A DNA stretch of 64,000 nucleotides from positions 930,001-994,000 of the forward strand of contig CANLZL010000001.1 in the NCBI GenBank assembly GCA_947495575.1, read 5' to 3'. Within the stretch, counting starts at the first letter, position 1; each line of letters starts with the position of its first letter. The position numbers and the translations under genes were made by a program. Positions 24,665 to 31,993 of this stretch are shown one piece after another. The DNA is from an uncultured Nioella sp. (GTDB lineage Bacteria; Pseudomonadota; Alphaproteobacteria; Rhodobacterales; Rhodobacteraceae). The notes under the pieces were generated by a model, which saw nothing but the letters and a program-made list of their open reading frames with translations, was not told the origin of the DNA and did not search any database.

Positions 24665-26272
24665 ATGCTCAAACCCTTTTCGATGCGTCAGGTGCTGCCG
24701 CTTTTTGCAGTTATTCTGACACTTGCGACCCTTGCCCCGAAACCAGCGGACGCCCTTGTGACAGCGTTTCGCCAGGCGATTGCGGAGGGTGTGGCCGAAC
24801 ATGATGAAATGTCCGAGTTTTACCGCGCCCGCGCGTTTGAACCGATTTGGACCCGCTCTGAGGATGCAGAGCGTCGAAATGCGTTGCTGACTGCTTTGGA
24901 AAGCGCGTCGAACCATGGGTTGCCCGTGTCGCGTTACGACGCGGATCAATTACGCGCGGCCTTTATGGATGCTGACAATCCCTATGATCGTGGTCGGGCG
25001 GAAATCCTCGCCTCGACAATGTTCTTGAACTACGCCCATGATGTGCAGTCCGGTATTCTTGATCCCGGAGAGGTGATCAGTGAAATCCACCGTGAACTTC
25101 CGCGTCGGGATCCGAGTGATTTGTTGGCCGGGTTGCTGAGTGGTAATCCGCATGAGTTTATGCGTGCTCTTCCTCCGATGCATCCTGAATACCTTCGCCT
25201 TCAGCGCGAAATGATGCGTTTGGAGCAGATGATTGCAGATGGCGGATGGGGCCCCACAGTGGGCGGTGGTCGGCTTGAACGCGGGGATCGCGGCAGCGCG
25301 GTTGTCGCTTTGCGCGACCGTCTGATCCGCATGGGCTATATGGGCCGGTCGGCGACAGCCGTATTTGACGAAGAGATGGAAGCGGCCGTTCAGCGCTTTC
25401 AACTGGCGCATGGCCTGGAGGCCGATGGCGTGGCAGGTCCGGGCACATTAGAAGAGATAAATGTTGGCCCCGAACCACGTTTGCGTCTTGTCATCCTGGG
25501 GATGGAGCGCCAGCGCTGGCTGAACTGGGAAGACCCTGATCGCGGCGACCGCCATGTTTTGGTGAACATTCCCGATTTTCACGCCTATGTCGTTGATCAT
25601 GAAGAAGTCAGCTTTACCACGCGTGTGGTTGTTGGCGCGACGCCCAGTGATCGCGTGACACCTGAGTTCTCCGACACGATGGAACATATGGTCATCAACC
25701 CAAGCTGGTACGTGCCGCGCTCAATCGCCGTGAACGAGTATTTGCCCGCAATCCTTGCAAACCCATCGTCCAATGGTCACCTGCAACTGATCTCTGGCGG
25801 GCGTCCTGTTAGTCGGGAAGGCATTGATTATGCTGCCTTTACCCCGCGGAATTTCCCCTATGACCTCCGGCAGGGGCCTGGACCCGGCAATGCGTTGGGA
25901 CGTGTTAAGTTTATGTTCCCGAACAGGCACAACATCTACCTGCATGACACCCCGTCCCGCAGCCTGTTCTCTCGTGAGACCCGCGCGTTTAGCCATGGAT
26001 GTGTCCGTGTGCATCGCCCGCTTGAACTGGCCTATCATTTGCTGGCCCGGCAGGAATCTCAGCCGCAAAATTTCTTTGACACAATTCTTGCGTCACGGCG
26101 GGAGACTCAAGTTGATCTGGTGCAAGAAATTCCGGTCCATATTGTCTATTGGACGGCATTTGTGACGCCTGAGGGCGATTTGAACTTCCGTCGCGATATC
26201 TACAATCGGGATGCCCGTTTGTGGAACGCTTTGGAGGCAGCCGGGGTGGAACTTCGGACCGCAAATAGCTAA
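24665..26272 (+). CDS. L,D-transpeptidase, YcbB/LdtD-like, with peptidoglycan-binding domain
   Basis: 535 aa. Signal peptide ~1-30 (ends KPADA); a helical scaffold domain ~35-190; a peptidoglycan-binding domain 1 at ~204-265 (LERGDRGSAVVALRDRL ... GPGTLEEIN); then a YkuD catalytic domain with H427 (IYLHDTP) and SHGCVRV holding C446. These make 3-3 cross-links in murein. The family length and order match E. coli LdtD. The pairing with a MepK-like hydrolase is also seen in E. coli, where ycbB and ycbK are neighbours. The ATG at 24665 is used; a ribosome site is weak (GATAGGTGA). Confidence 0.92.
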   Translation: MLKPFSMRQVLPLFAVILTLATLAPKPADALVTAFRQAIAEGVAEHDEMSEFYRARAFEPIWTRSEDAERRNALLTALESASNHGLPVSRYDADQLRAAFMDADNPYDRGRAEILASTMFLNYAHDVQSGILDPGEVISEIHRELPRRDPSDLLAGLLSGNPHEFMRALPPMHPEYLRLQREMMRLEQMIADGGWGPTVGGGRLERGDRGSAVVALRDRLIRMGYMGRSATAVFDEEMEAAVQRFQLAHGLEADGVAGPGTLEEINVGPEPRLRLVILGMERQRWLNWEDPDRGDRHVLVNIPDFHAYVVDHEEVSFTTRVVVGATPSDRVTPEFSDTMEHMVINPSWYVPRSIAVNEYLPAILANPSSNGHLQLISGGRPVSREGIDYAAFTPRNFPYDLRQGPGPGNALGRVKFMFPNRHNIYLHDTPSRSLFSRETRAFSHGCVRVHRPLELAYHLLARQESQPQNFFDTILASRRETQVDLVQEIPVHIVYWTAFVTPEGDLNFRRDIYNRDARLWNALEAAGVELRTANS

Positions 26273-26309
26273 GTCTTTTGCTGCAGGGATCGCAGCAGGA
26301 GAATCCATA

Positions 26310-27398
26310 ATGGGACACACAATCCGAGCCTTGGCCGCAGCTCTGGAGGCCGTGGCCTTTGGCAATCTCGATCTCGAGATTGATGCCATTTCCGAGCCCT
26401 CCAGCGCGAGTGCAAGGGATCTGGCTCTGGCTATGTCGCCCAAATTTGCCGCTGGATTGGCAAAGGGTGGGGCACGTGCGGCTGTCATTGGCCCGGATAT
26501 GGATTGGCAGGAGCTGGGACTTGAGGCCGCGATTGTGGCGCCGCGTCCGCGCTACGCCATGGCGGGACTGACGGCTGTTCTTGATCCCGGACCTGAGATT
26601 GAACCTGGCATTCACCCGTCGGCCATCATCCATCCGACCGCGGAAATTGGCGAGGGCGCTGCCGTCGGTCCGTTTGTTGTCATCGGGCGTAACGTGCGCA
26701 TTGGCGCGCGCGCGCGTATCGCCAGCCACAGCTCGATCGCGGAACATGCCCAGATTGGGGATGATGCTCTGCTGCTGCAAGGTGTGAAGATTGGAAGTTA
26801 CGTCACAATCGGCAACAACTTGATTGCTCAGATGGGGGCCACGATCGGGGGCGATGGGATGTCCTTTGTGACTCCGGAAAAATCTACGGTCGAACAGGTG
26901 CGCGAAAACATGGGGCAGGTGGACGCGGCCAAGCAAAGCTGGACGCGCATCCATTCGCTTGGCGCGGTCACGATCGGCGACGATGTCGAAATCGGCTGCA
27001 ATGCCTGTATCGACAAGGGAACCATTCGCGACACCCAGATCGGCTCGGGCACAAAAATTGATAACCTGGTACACCTCGCCCATAACGTCGTCACTGGCGA
27101 AGATTGCCTCTTTGCAGCTCTTGTTGGAATTGCTGGTTCTACAACCTTGGGTGATCGGGTCGTCTTGGGGGGACAGGTTGGTGTTGTTGATAACGTGACT
27201 GTCGGCAGTGATGTGGTTGCTGCGGGCGGGACCAAGATCCTGTCCAACGTGCCAAGCGGGCGCGCCGTGATGGGCTACCCGGCCGTCAAGATGGAAACCC
27301 ATGTCGAAACCTACAAGGCGCAACGGCGGTTGCCGCGTTTGGCCAAAACGGTCGCGGAGTTGCAGAAATCCATTTCCAAACTAAGCGGCAATGACTAA
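26310..27398 (+). CDS. lpxD: UDP-3-O-(3-hydroxyacyl)glucosamine N-acyltransferase
   Basis: 362 aa lipid A enzyme that adds the second 3-hydroxyacyl chain from acyl-ACP. An N-terminal uridine-binding domain (~1-100) is followed by a left-handed beta helix of hexapeptide repeats (~105-320, e.g. IHPTAEIGEGAAVGPFVVIG) and a C-terminal helix. The catalytic histidine should be the one in VHLAHNVVTG. ATG 26310 follows CAGCAGGAGAATCC. It is 37 bases downstream of the transpeptidase gene and 51 before an ACP gene, so envelope genes cluster here. The usual bamA-fabZ-lpxA-lpxB partners are not in this window. Confidence 0.94.
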   Translation: MGHTIRALAAALEAVAFGNLDLEIDAISEPSSASARDLALAMSPKFAAGLAKGGARAAVIGPDMDWQELGLEAAIVAPRPRYAMAGLTAVLDPGPEIEPGIHPSAIIHPTAEIGEGAAVGPFVVIGRNVRIGARARIASHSSIAEHAQIGDDALLLQGVKIGSYVTIGNNLIAQMGATIGGDGMSFVTPEKSTVEQVRENMGQVDAAKQSWTRIHSLGAVTIGDDVEIGCNACIDKGTIRDTQIGSGTKIDNLVHLAHNVVTGEDCLFAALVGIAGSTTLGDRVVLGGQVGVVDNVTVGSDVVAAGGTKILSNVPSGRAVMGYPAVKMETHVETYKAQRRLPRLAKTVAELQKSISKLSGND

Positions 27399-27449
27399 AT
27401 CAAAAGCGGGAATTTTCCCGATCCTTTAGGTATGGGGCGCGCGACTGAA

Positions 27450-27713
27450 ATGAGCGACACCGTCAAAGATAAAGTCATAAAGATTATTGCAGAACAGGCC
27501 ATTTTAGAGGTCGAAGACGTCAAGATGGAGGCCACGCTGGACGATCTGGGAATCGACAGCCTTGGCCTTGTCGAAAGCATTTTTGCCATTGAGGAAGCCT
27601 TCGATATTCAGGTGCCGTTCAACGCAAATGAACCGCAGGCCAGCGCGTTCGATATTTCCAGCGTTGCAGCGATTGTGAAGGCTGTCGAAGGGCTGGTGGC
27701 CGAACAGGTATGA
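27450..27713 (+). CDS. Dedicated acyl carrier protein
   Basis: 87 aa acidic ACP. S37 in LGIDSLGLVES is the phosphopantetheine site. After helix III there is an extended segment (NANEPQASAFDISS), unlike the housekeeping AcpP, so this is a specialised ACP. Its stop overlaps the start of a ketoacyl synthase gene (ATGA), implying one complex or pathway, and lpxD is just upstream. Start could also be ATG 27432, adding six residues (MGRATE); 27450 gives the usual ACP N-terminus. Confidence 0.88.
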   Translation: MSDTVKDKVIKIIAEQAILEVEDVKMEATLDDLGIDSLGLVESIFAIEEAFDIQVPFNANEPQASAFDISSVAAIVKAVEGLVAEQV

Positions 27714-28921
27714 AACGCGTTGTCATAACAGGGCAGGGAACGATTAACGCCCTCGGCCCTGACGTTGCTACAACCAAAGAGGCGATGCGCGAAGGCTGCT
27801 GCGGAATTTCGCAATTGGACATTCGCGATGTGGATCGCCTGGCCGTCCAGATAGGCGGCCAGATTAAGGACTATGAGCCCGAGGCGCTGTTCAACCGCCA
27901 ACAGATCTCGCTTTATGATCGATTCACCCAGTTCACCTTGATCGCAGCGCGTGAAGCAATCGGGCAATCGGGCCTGGAGTTTCACGGTGACCTGGCCGTT
28001 CAGTCGGGTGTTGTCTTGGGCACCTCTGGCGGCGGGATGCAAACCCTCGATGAGAACTACCGGACCGTCTATGAAGATGGGAAGAACCGGGTTCATCCCT
28101 TTGTCGTGCCAAAGCTGATGAACAATGCAGCCGCCAGCCATGTCAGCATGGAGTTCAACCTGAAAGGGCCAAGCTTTACAGTCGCCACCGCCTGCGCATC
28201 GTCCAACCACGCGATGGGGCAGGCATTTAACATGATCCGAGCCGGCATGACCAAGGTGATGGTCACTGGCGGTTCGGAATCGATGCTGTGTTTTGGTGGG
28301 GTTAAAGCGTGGGAAGGCCTTCGGGTGATGTCTCGTGATGCTTGCCGACCCTTTAGTGCCAACCGGAACGGCATGGTTCAGGGCGAGGGCGCGGCGGTGT
28401 TCGTGTTTGAAGAATACGAACATGCACGGGCGCGTGGGGCGCTGATCCTGGCGGAAGTATCCGGTTTTGCCATGACCTCGGATGCCGCCGATATTGTCAT
28501 GCCCTCCAAACAAGGCGCGGCTCGGGCTATCGCGGGGGCGTTAAAAGACGCCAATTTGAATGCAGAGGACGTCTGCTATATCAATGCGCACGGCACGGGG
28601 ACGGCGGCCAATGACAAAGTGGAATGTGCCGCTGTTGCCGATGTCTTTGGGCAGCACGCCGATGATCTTATGATTTCATCCACGAAATCCATGCATGGGC
28701 ATTTGATCGGGGGCACGGGCGCAGTGGAATTGCTGGCGTGTGTCATGGCGCTGACCGATGGGGTGATTGCGCCCACGATTGGCTATGAGGAACCCGATCC
28801 CGAATGCGCGCTGGATGTGGTTCCAAACGAAGCACGGGAGGCTGTTGTCGGCGCGACTTTATCCAATGCTTTTGCTTTTGGAGGCCTTAATGCTGTGCTG
28901 GCCCTGCGGAAAGCACCATAG
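27710..28921 (+). CDS. Beta-ketoacyl-ACP synthase, FabF/NodE-like
   Basis: 403 aa thiolase-fold condensing enzyme. The Cys-His-His triad is complete: C162 in TACASSNH, H294 in NAHGTGT and H331 in GHLIGGTG, with K326 in STKSMHGH. It elongates an acyl chain on an ACP using malonyl-ACP. The sequence is closer to NodE-type/KAS II branch members than to the housekeeping FabF (which pairs with fabG/acpP), and it is translationally coupled to its own ACP. A likely role is making a special acyl chain for the lipid A or another envelope lipid, inferred from lpxD next door. Confidence 0.88.
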   Translation: MKRVVITGQGTINALGPDVATTKEAMREGCCGISQLDIRDVDRLAVQIGGQIKDYEPEALFNRQQISLYDRFTQFTLIAAREAIGQSGLEFHGDLAVQSGVVLGTSGGGMQTLDENYRTVYEDGKNRVHPFVVPKLMNNAAASHVSMEFNLKGPSFTVATACASSNHAMGQAFNMIRAGMTKVMVTGGSESMLCFGGVKAWEGLRVMSRDACRPFSANRNGMVQGEGAAVFVFEEYEHARARGALILAEVSGFAMTSDAADIVMPSKQGAARAIAGALKDANLNAEDVCYINAHGTGTAANDKVECAAVADVFGQHADDLMISSTKSMHGHLIGGTGAVELLACVMALTDGVIAPTIGYEEPDPECALDVVPNEAREAVVGATLSNAFAFGGLNAVLALRKAP

Positions 28922-28938
28922 CGATCCTCAAATGAAAA

Positions 28939-28970
28939 GTCCGGCACCTGGACAGAACCAGATGCCGGAC
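28939..28970. terminator. Hairpin terminator between KAS and ialB
   Basis: GTCCGGCACCTGG (28939-28951) pairs with CCAGATGCCGGAC (28958-28970), one C-A mismatch, 6-base loop. On the minus strand it is followed by TTTTCATTT, so it mainly terminates ialB; it also faces the ketoacyl synthase gene. Confidence 0.7.
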
Positions 28971-28993
28971 TTGATGGATCGGGCCATCTTTTC

Positions 28994-29635
28994 TTATTCG
29001 CTGGCTTCGCCCTCGGCCTCTGCTGCCGCTTCTGCTGCGGCGCGCAACTGGGCGATTGCTTCAACATTATAGGCTTCCAAAGCCTCCTGACCGGCAGTGA
29101 ACCCAGACAGGGACAGGCTGAGCGGAACCAGTTGATCAGGTGCCTGCAGAGGAACAATCGCAACTGTCGCGGTGTTACCGGCTCGGAATGCTGCAACTTC
29201 GCCCGCCGTCAGACCTAGGCGAACATAACAGCCGATTTGTTGGCAAAAGCTGAACGGGTAAACTCGAGGCTGGTTGCTGTCGACGGCCATACGCAATTGA
29301 CCGGTCAACAATGTATCCAACGGAGTGACGATAGTGGCGCCGGCCACCAGTTCGCCTTCGTCTGGAACGTCGAAATAGTTGAATTCCGCGACAGGGTTGC
29401 CTTCTTCATCGGTCAGCAATTGATATAGCTGGCACGGATCAGGCTGGCCCTCCGGTGCGGTCAGGCACCGCAATTCCCAGTCGCCATGTTCTGAACGCAC
29501 ATAGCTGGAACCGACCTCTGGCGTGCCAGTGGATAATGCGGCCAAACCGCTATTGGATCCCTCGGTCGTGTCCTGCGCCAGGGCTGGCATAGCCAATACG
29601 GCCATCAGTGCGGTGGTGATAGAAAGGTATTTCAT
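28994..29635 (-). CDS. ialB: Invasion-associated locus B (IalB) family protein
   Basis: 213 aa exported protein: signal peptide MKYLSITTALMAVLAMPALA, then an IalB domain (~45-190) with EHGDWELRC, a Cys in PCQLYQ, and the PFSFCQQIGCYVRLGL segment where two further cysteines lie, probably in disulfides. The C-terminus is an Ala/Glu-rich tail (AAAEAAAEAEGEASE). IalB proteins are common in alphaproteobacteria; a role in invasion is known only in Bartonella, and the function in free-living bacteria is unclear. ATG 29635 has AGAGG at good distance (a TTG one codon upstream is the longest start). Confidence 0.88.
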   Translation of the reverse strand: MKYLSITTALMAVLAMPALAQDTTEGSNSGLAALSTGTPEVGSSYVRSEHGDWELRCLTAPEGQPDPCQLYQLLTDEEGNPVAEFNYFDVPDEGELVAGATIVTPLDTLLTGQLRMAVDSNQPRVYPFSFCQQIGCYVRLGLTAGEVAAFRAGNTATVAIVPLQAPDQLVPLSLSLSGFTAGQEALEAYNVEAIAQLRAAAEAAAEAEGEASE

Positions 29636-29808
29636 CAATGCGCCTCTTTCGTGTGGTGGCGAAATGGATTTCTATCCACAGTGGCTATCATGGGCAAGCG
29701 TCTCTGTCAGGCCCAATTTCAGCGTGGCGGCCCTTCGGTCAATTCTGCGAGGATTTTTGCCGATTGGGGCGGGGTCGATCAAAGCAATCGCGACATCCCA
29801 AAAAGACG

Positions 29809-29835
29809 AAAAGGGCCTGTGACACAGGCCCTTTT
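29809..29835. terminator. Orphan bidirectional terminator
   Basis: A 13-bp perfect stem: AAAAGGGCCTGTG pairs with CACAGGCCCTTTT around one A, with further T-rich sequence at 29841-29848 and, on the other strand, TTTTCGTCTTTTT. No annotated gene ends here in either direction (ialB reads away to the left, the HerA-like gene starts 328 bases later), so it may end a small RNA. Confidence 0.8.
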
Positions 29836-30044
29836 CCATATCTTTTTTCTCTCCCTGTCGGACTGGCCGACTTATGTGAGGGACGCTAGGCCAAGCCATC
29901 ACAGCCGTCAACAGGAGAATCGCGGATTTTGGCCAAAAAACTGTACCGGTTTCAAAAAGTGAACGAATTTAATTCAAATTCCGAACGAAAAAAGAACCGC
30001 GCGGAATAAACATTCGCGCGCGGCCAGTAACAGGGAGGAAGATC

Positions 30045-30098
30045 ATGTTCCGGCCGGTCCACCAGACAGTGCCACAACCGTTTAAGAACATGAGATGA
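30045..30098 (+). CDS. Putative 17-codon small ORF / leader peptide
   Basis: MFRPVHQTVPQPFKNMR, preceded by CAGGGAGGAAGATC, the best Shine-Dalgarno site in the region, 7 bases from the ATG. It ends 64 bases before the HerA-like gene. The peptide resembles nothing I know; it could be a leader or a free small protein. No regulatory codon run (Trp, Leu, etc.) is seen, though it is rich in Pro and basic residues. Confidence 0.35.
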   Translation: MFRPVHQTVPQPFKNMR

Positions 30099-30162
30099 TA
30101 CTGGCACATGAGGGTTAAGATTGTATTGTGCCCCAAGCGAGACATGAATTTGAGGGCAGGCA

Positions 30163-31740
30163 ATGACAGATCGAATTTTCATCGGTGGCGGTGGCGACGG
30201 TTATTCGGAGGCGCAGAGCCTTCTGCTGAAATACGCAAACCGTCATGGGTTGATCGCGGGCGCCACGGGCACCGGTAAGACAGTCACGCTGCAGATTCTC
30301 GCTGAAAGCTTTTCGGCGCAGGGTGTTCCGGTCTTTCTGTCCGACGTGAAAGGCGATCTCTCCGGATTGGGTGCTGCGGGACGCGCCGATTTCAAATTGC
30401 ATGACGCATTCATGGAACGCGCCGGAACGATTGCCTTTTCGGATTATGCCTACACTTCATTTCCCGTCACCTTCTGGGATCTGTATGGAGAGGCCGGCCA
30501 TCCGGTTCGCACAACAATCTCTGAAATGGGACCGCTGCTATTGGCGCGCCTCTTGGAACTGACCGAGGCGCAGGAAGGAATTTTGAACATCGCATTCCGT
30601 GTTGCCGATGAGCAGGGACTGGGTTTGTTGGATCTAAAAGACTTGCAGGCCCTGCTGGTTTGGGTCGGTCAGCATCGTCAGGAGCTGTCCCTGCGCTATG
30701 GCAATGTCTCGACCGCGTCTATCGGAGCCATTCAGCGGCGATTGCTGGTTCTGGAAACGCAGGGCGGCGAGAACCTCTTTGGCGAACCGGCGCTGGAGTT
30801 GAACGATATCATGCGAACAGATGTCGATGGGCGCGGGCGCATCAATATTCTGGCCGCTGATGAGCTGATGGGATCGCCGCGTCTTTACGCCACTTTCCTG
30901 CTTTGGTTGCTGTCCGAATTGTTCGAAGTGCTGCCCGAAGTGGGCGATCCCGACAAGCCGAAATTGGTCTTCTTTTTTGACGAGGCGCATCTCCTCTTCG
31001 ATGACGCACCGAAAGCGTTGGTCGATAAAGTTGAACAGGTTGCCCGCCTAATCCGATCCAAAGGCGTTGGAGTCTATTTCATCACCCAAAACCCTGCCGA
31101 TGTCCCAGAGGATATTCTCGGTCAACTTGGCAACCGGGTTCAGCATGCTTTGCGCGCCTTCACGGCCAAGGATCGTCGCGAGTTGCGACAGGCGGCTGAA
31201 AACTATCGCGACAACCCCCGTTTTGACACCGAGGATGCGATCCGGGAAGTGGGCGTGGGGGAGGCGGTAACCTCCTTGCTGGAGCGCAAAGGCATTCCGG
31301 GCGTGGCTGAACGGACATTGATTCGTCCACCCAGTTCGCAACTAGGGCCGTTGGATACGGCAACCCGCGCCTCGTTAATCGCCGCGTCGCCGATTGCGGG
31401 CAAATATGAAACCGAAATTGACCGCGAAAGCGCTTTCGAGGTTTTGCAGGCCCGTGCGGCTGAAGCCGCGCAAGAGGCTGAAGTTGCTGAAGAAAAGGCC
31501 GACGAAGAGGAAAGCCCCGCCGTGCGCGAATACCAAACCGGGCGACGCTATTCTGGAAACCGGGTGGGTCGGTCGTCATCGCGGACACAATCCAGCCCGG
31601 CACCAACGCGCAGCCGACCCCGGTCGCGATCTGACAGTGTCGGGACCGCATTTGCAAAAAGCTTTGCCCGACAGCTTGGCACACAATCAGGTCGTGCGGT
31701 CGTGCGGGGTATTCTGGGGGGGCTTTTCCGCGGAAGATGA
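30163..31740 (+). CDS. HerA-like ATPase, DUF853/YjgR family
   Basis: 525 aa P-loop ATPase of the FtsK/HerA class: Walker A GATGTGKT at 33-40, Walker [14 protein letters not shown] at ~266-278, and a sensor/arginine region [21 protein letters not shown]. The last ~90 residues are an Ala/Glu coiled stretch (~430-455), then a low-complexity Ser/Arg/Pro tail and a [13 protein letters not shown]...GGLFRGR end, as in YjgR homologues. The family is widespread but without a firmly proven role; there is no NurA partner here. GAGGGCAGG precedes ATG 30163. Confidence 0.9.
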   Translation: MTDRIFIGGGGDGYSEAQSLLLKYANRHGLIAGATGTGKTVTLQILAESFSAQGVPVFLSDVKGDLSGLGAAGRADFKLHDAFMERAGTIAFSDYAYTSFPVTFWDLYGEAGHPVRTTISEMGPLLLARLLELTEAQEGILNIAFRVADEQGLGLLDLKDLQALLVWVGQHRQELSLRYGNVSTASIGAIQRRLLVLETQGGENLFGEPALELNDIMRTDVDGRGRINILAADELMGSPRLYATFLLWLLSELFEVLPEVGDPDKPKLVFFFDEAHLLFDDAPKALVDKVEQVARLIRSKGVGVYFITQNPADVPEDILGQLGNRVQHALRAFTAKDRRELRQAAENYRDNPRFDTEDAIREVGVGEAVTSLLERKGIPGVAERTLIRPPSSQLGPLDTATRASLIAASPIAGKYETEIDRESAFEVLQARAAEAAQEAEVAEEKADEEESPAVREYQTGRRYSGNRVGRSSSRTQSSPAPTRSRPRSRSDSVGTAFAKSFARQLGTQSGRAVVRGILGGLFRGR

Positions 31741-31884
31741 CTGCGTGGTGTCAGGTCTGTGGCCTCTTGGCGACGGCGGAGCGTGCCGCGTCAGGCTGCG
31801 CTGCAGCCCTCCTTGACCCGCATTGCCATGGATGTGTTCAGCCGATGGTGGGAAATATTCCCGGCTATTCTGCAAGTGGAGTTT

Positions 31885-31910
31885 CGGAGCCTCCGGCGGA
31901 GGAATTTTTT
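31885..31910 (+). terminator. Terminator with CCTCC-GGC-GGAGG hairpin
   Basis: CCTCC (31890-31894) and GGAGG (31898-31902) close a 3-base loop, followed by AATTTTTT. It stands 150 bases behind the HerA-like gene and 84 before ccmF. Similar CCTCCGGCGG hairpins are frequent in Rhodobacterales intergenic DNA. Confidence 0.55.
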
Positions 31911-31993
31911 GGCAAAATGAACGCGATAAAACATCTGCGACCCGGTGACGCTTGGCCTTGGAAGCCTCCGGTGCATGCTCTAGTGTCTGCCGC

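Larger units (their letters stand above)
29636..30162. other. 527-bp intergenic region, ialB to HerA-like gene
   Basis: No conserved protein is seen. It should hold the divergent ialB promoter, and it contains a strong orphan terminator (29809-29835), a GC hairpin (29997-30023) and a 17-codon ORF with a good ribosome site (30045-30098). The 29940-30010 part is A-rich. Confidence 0.6.

Noticed and set aside
25989-27323. Minus-strand 444-codon open frame across lpxD
   Set aside because: It lies wholly opposite ldtD and lpxD, has no recognisable family and a composition typical of an antisense shadow in GC-rich DNA.
27608-28513. Minus-strand 301-codon open frame opposite the ketoacyl synthase
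   Set aside because: The plus strand has a complete catalytic triad; the minus reading has no family features.
30108-30165. ATG-started ORF beginning MRVKIVLCPKRD before the HerA-like gene
   Set aside because: It runs out of frame into the HerA-like gene and has no ribosome site; the GAGGGCAGG before 30163 supports the annotated start.
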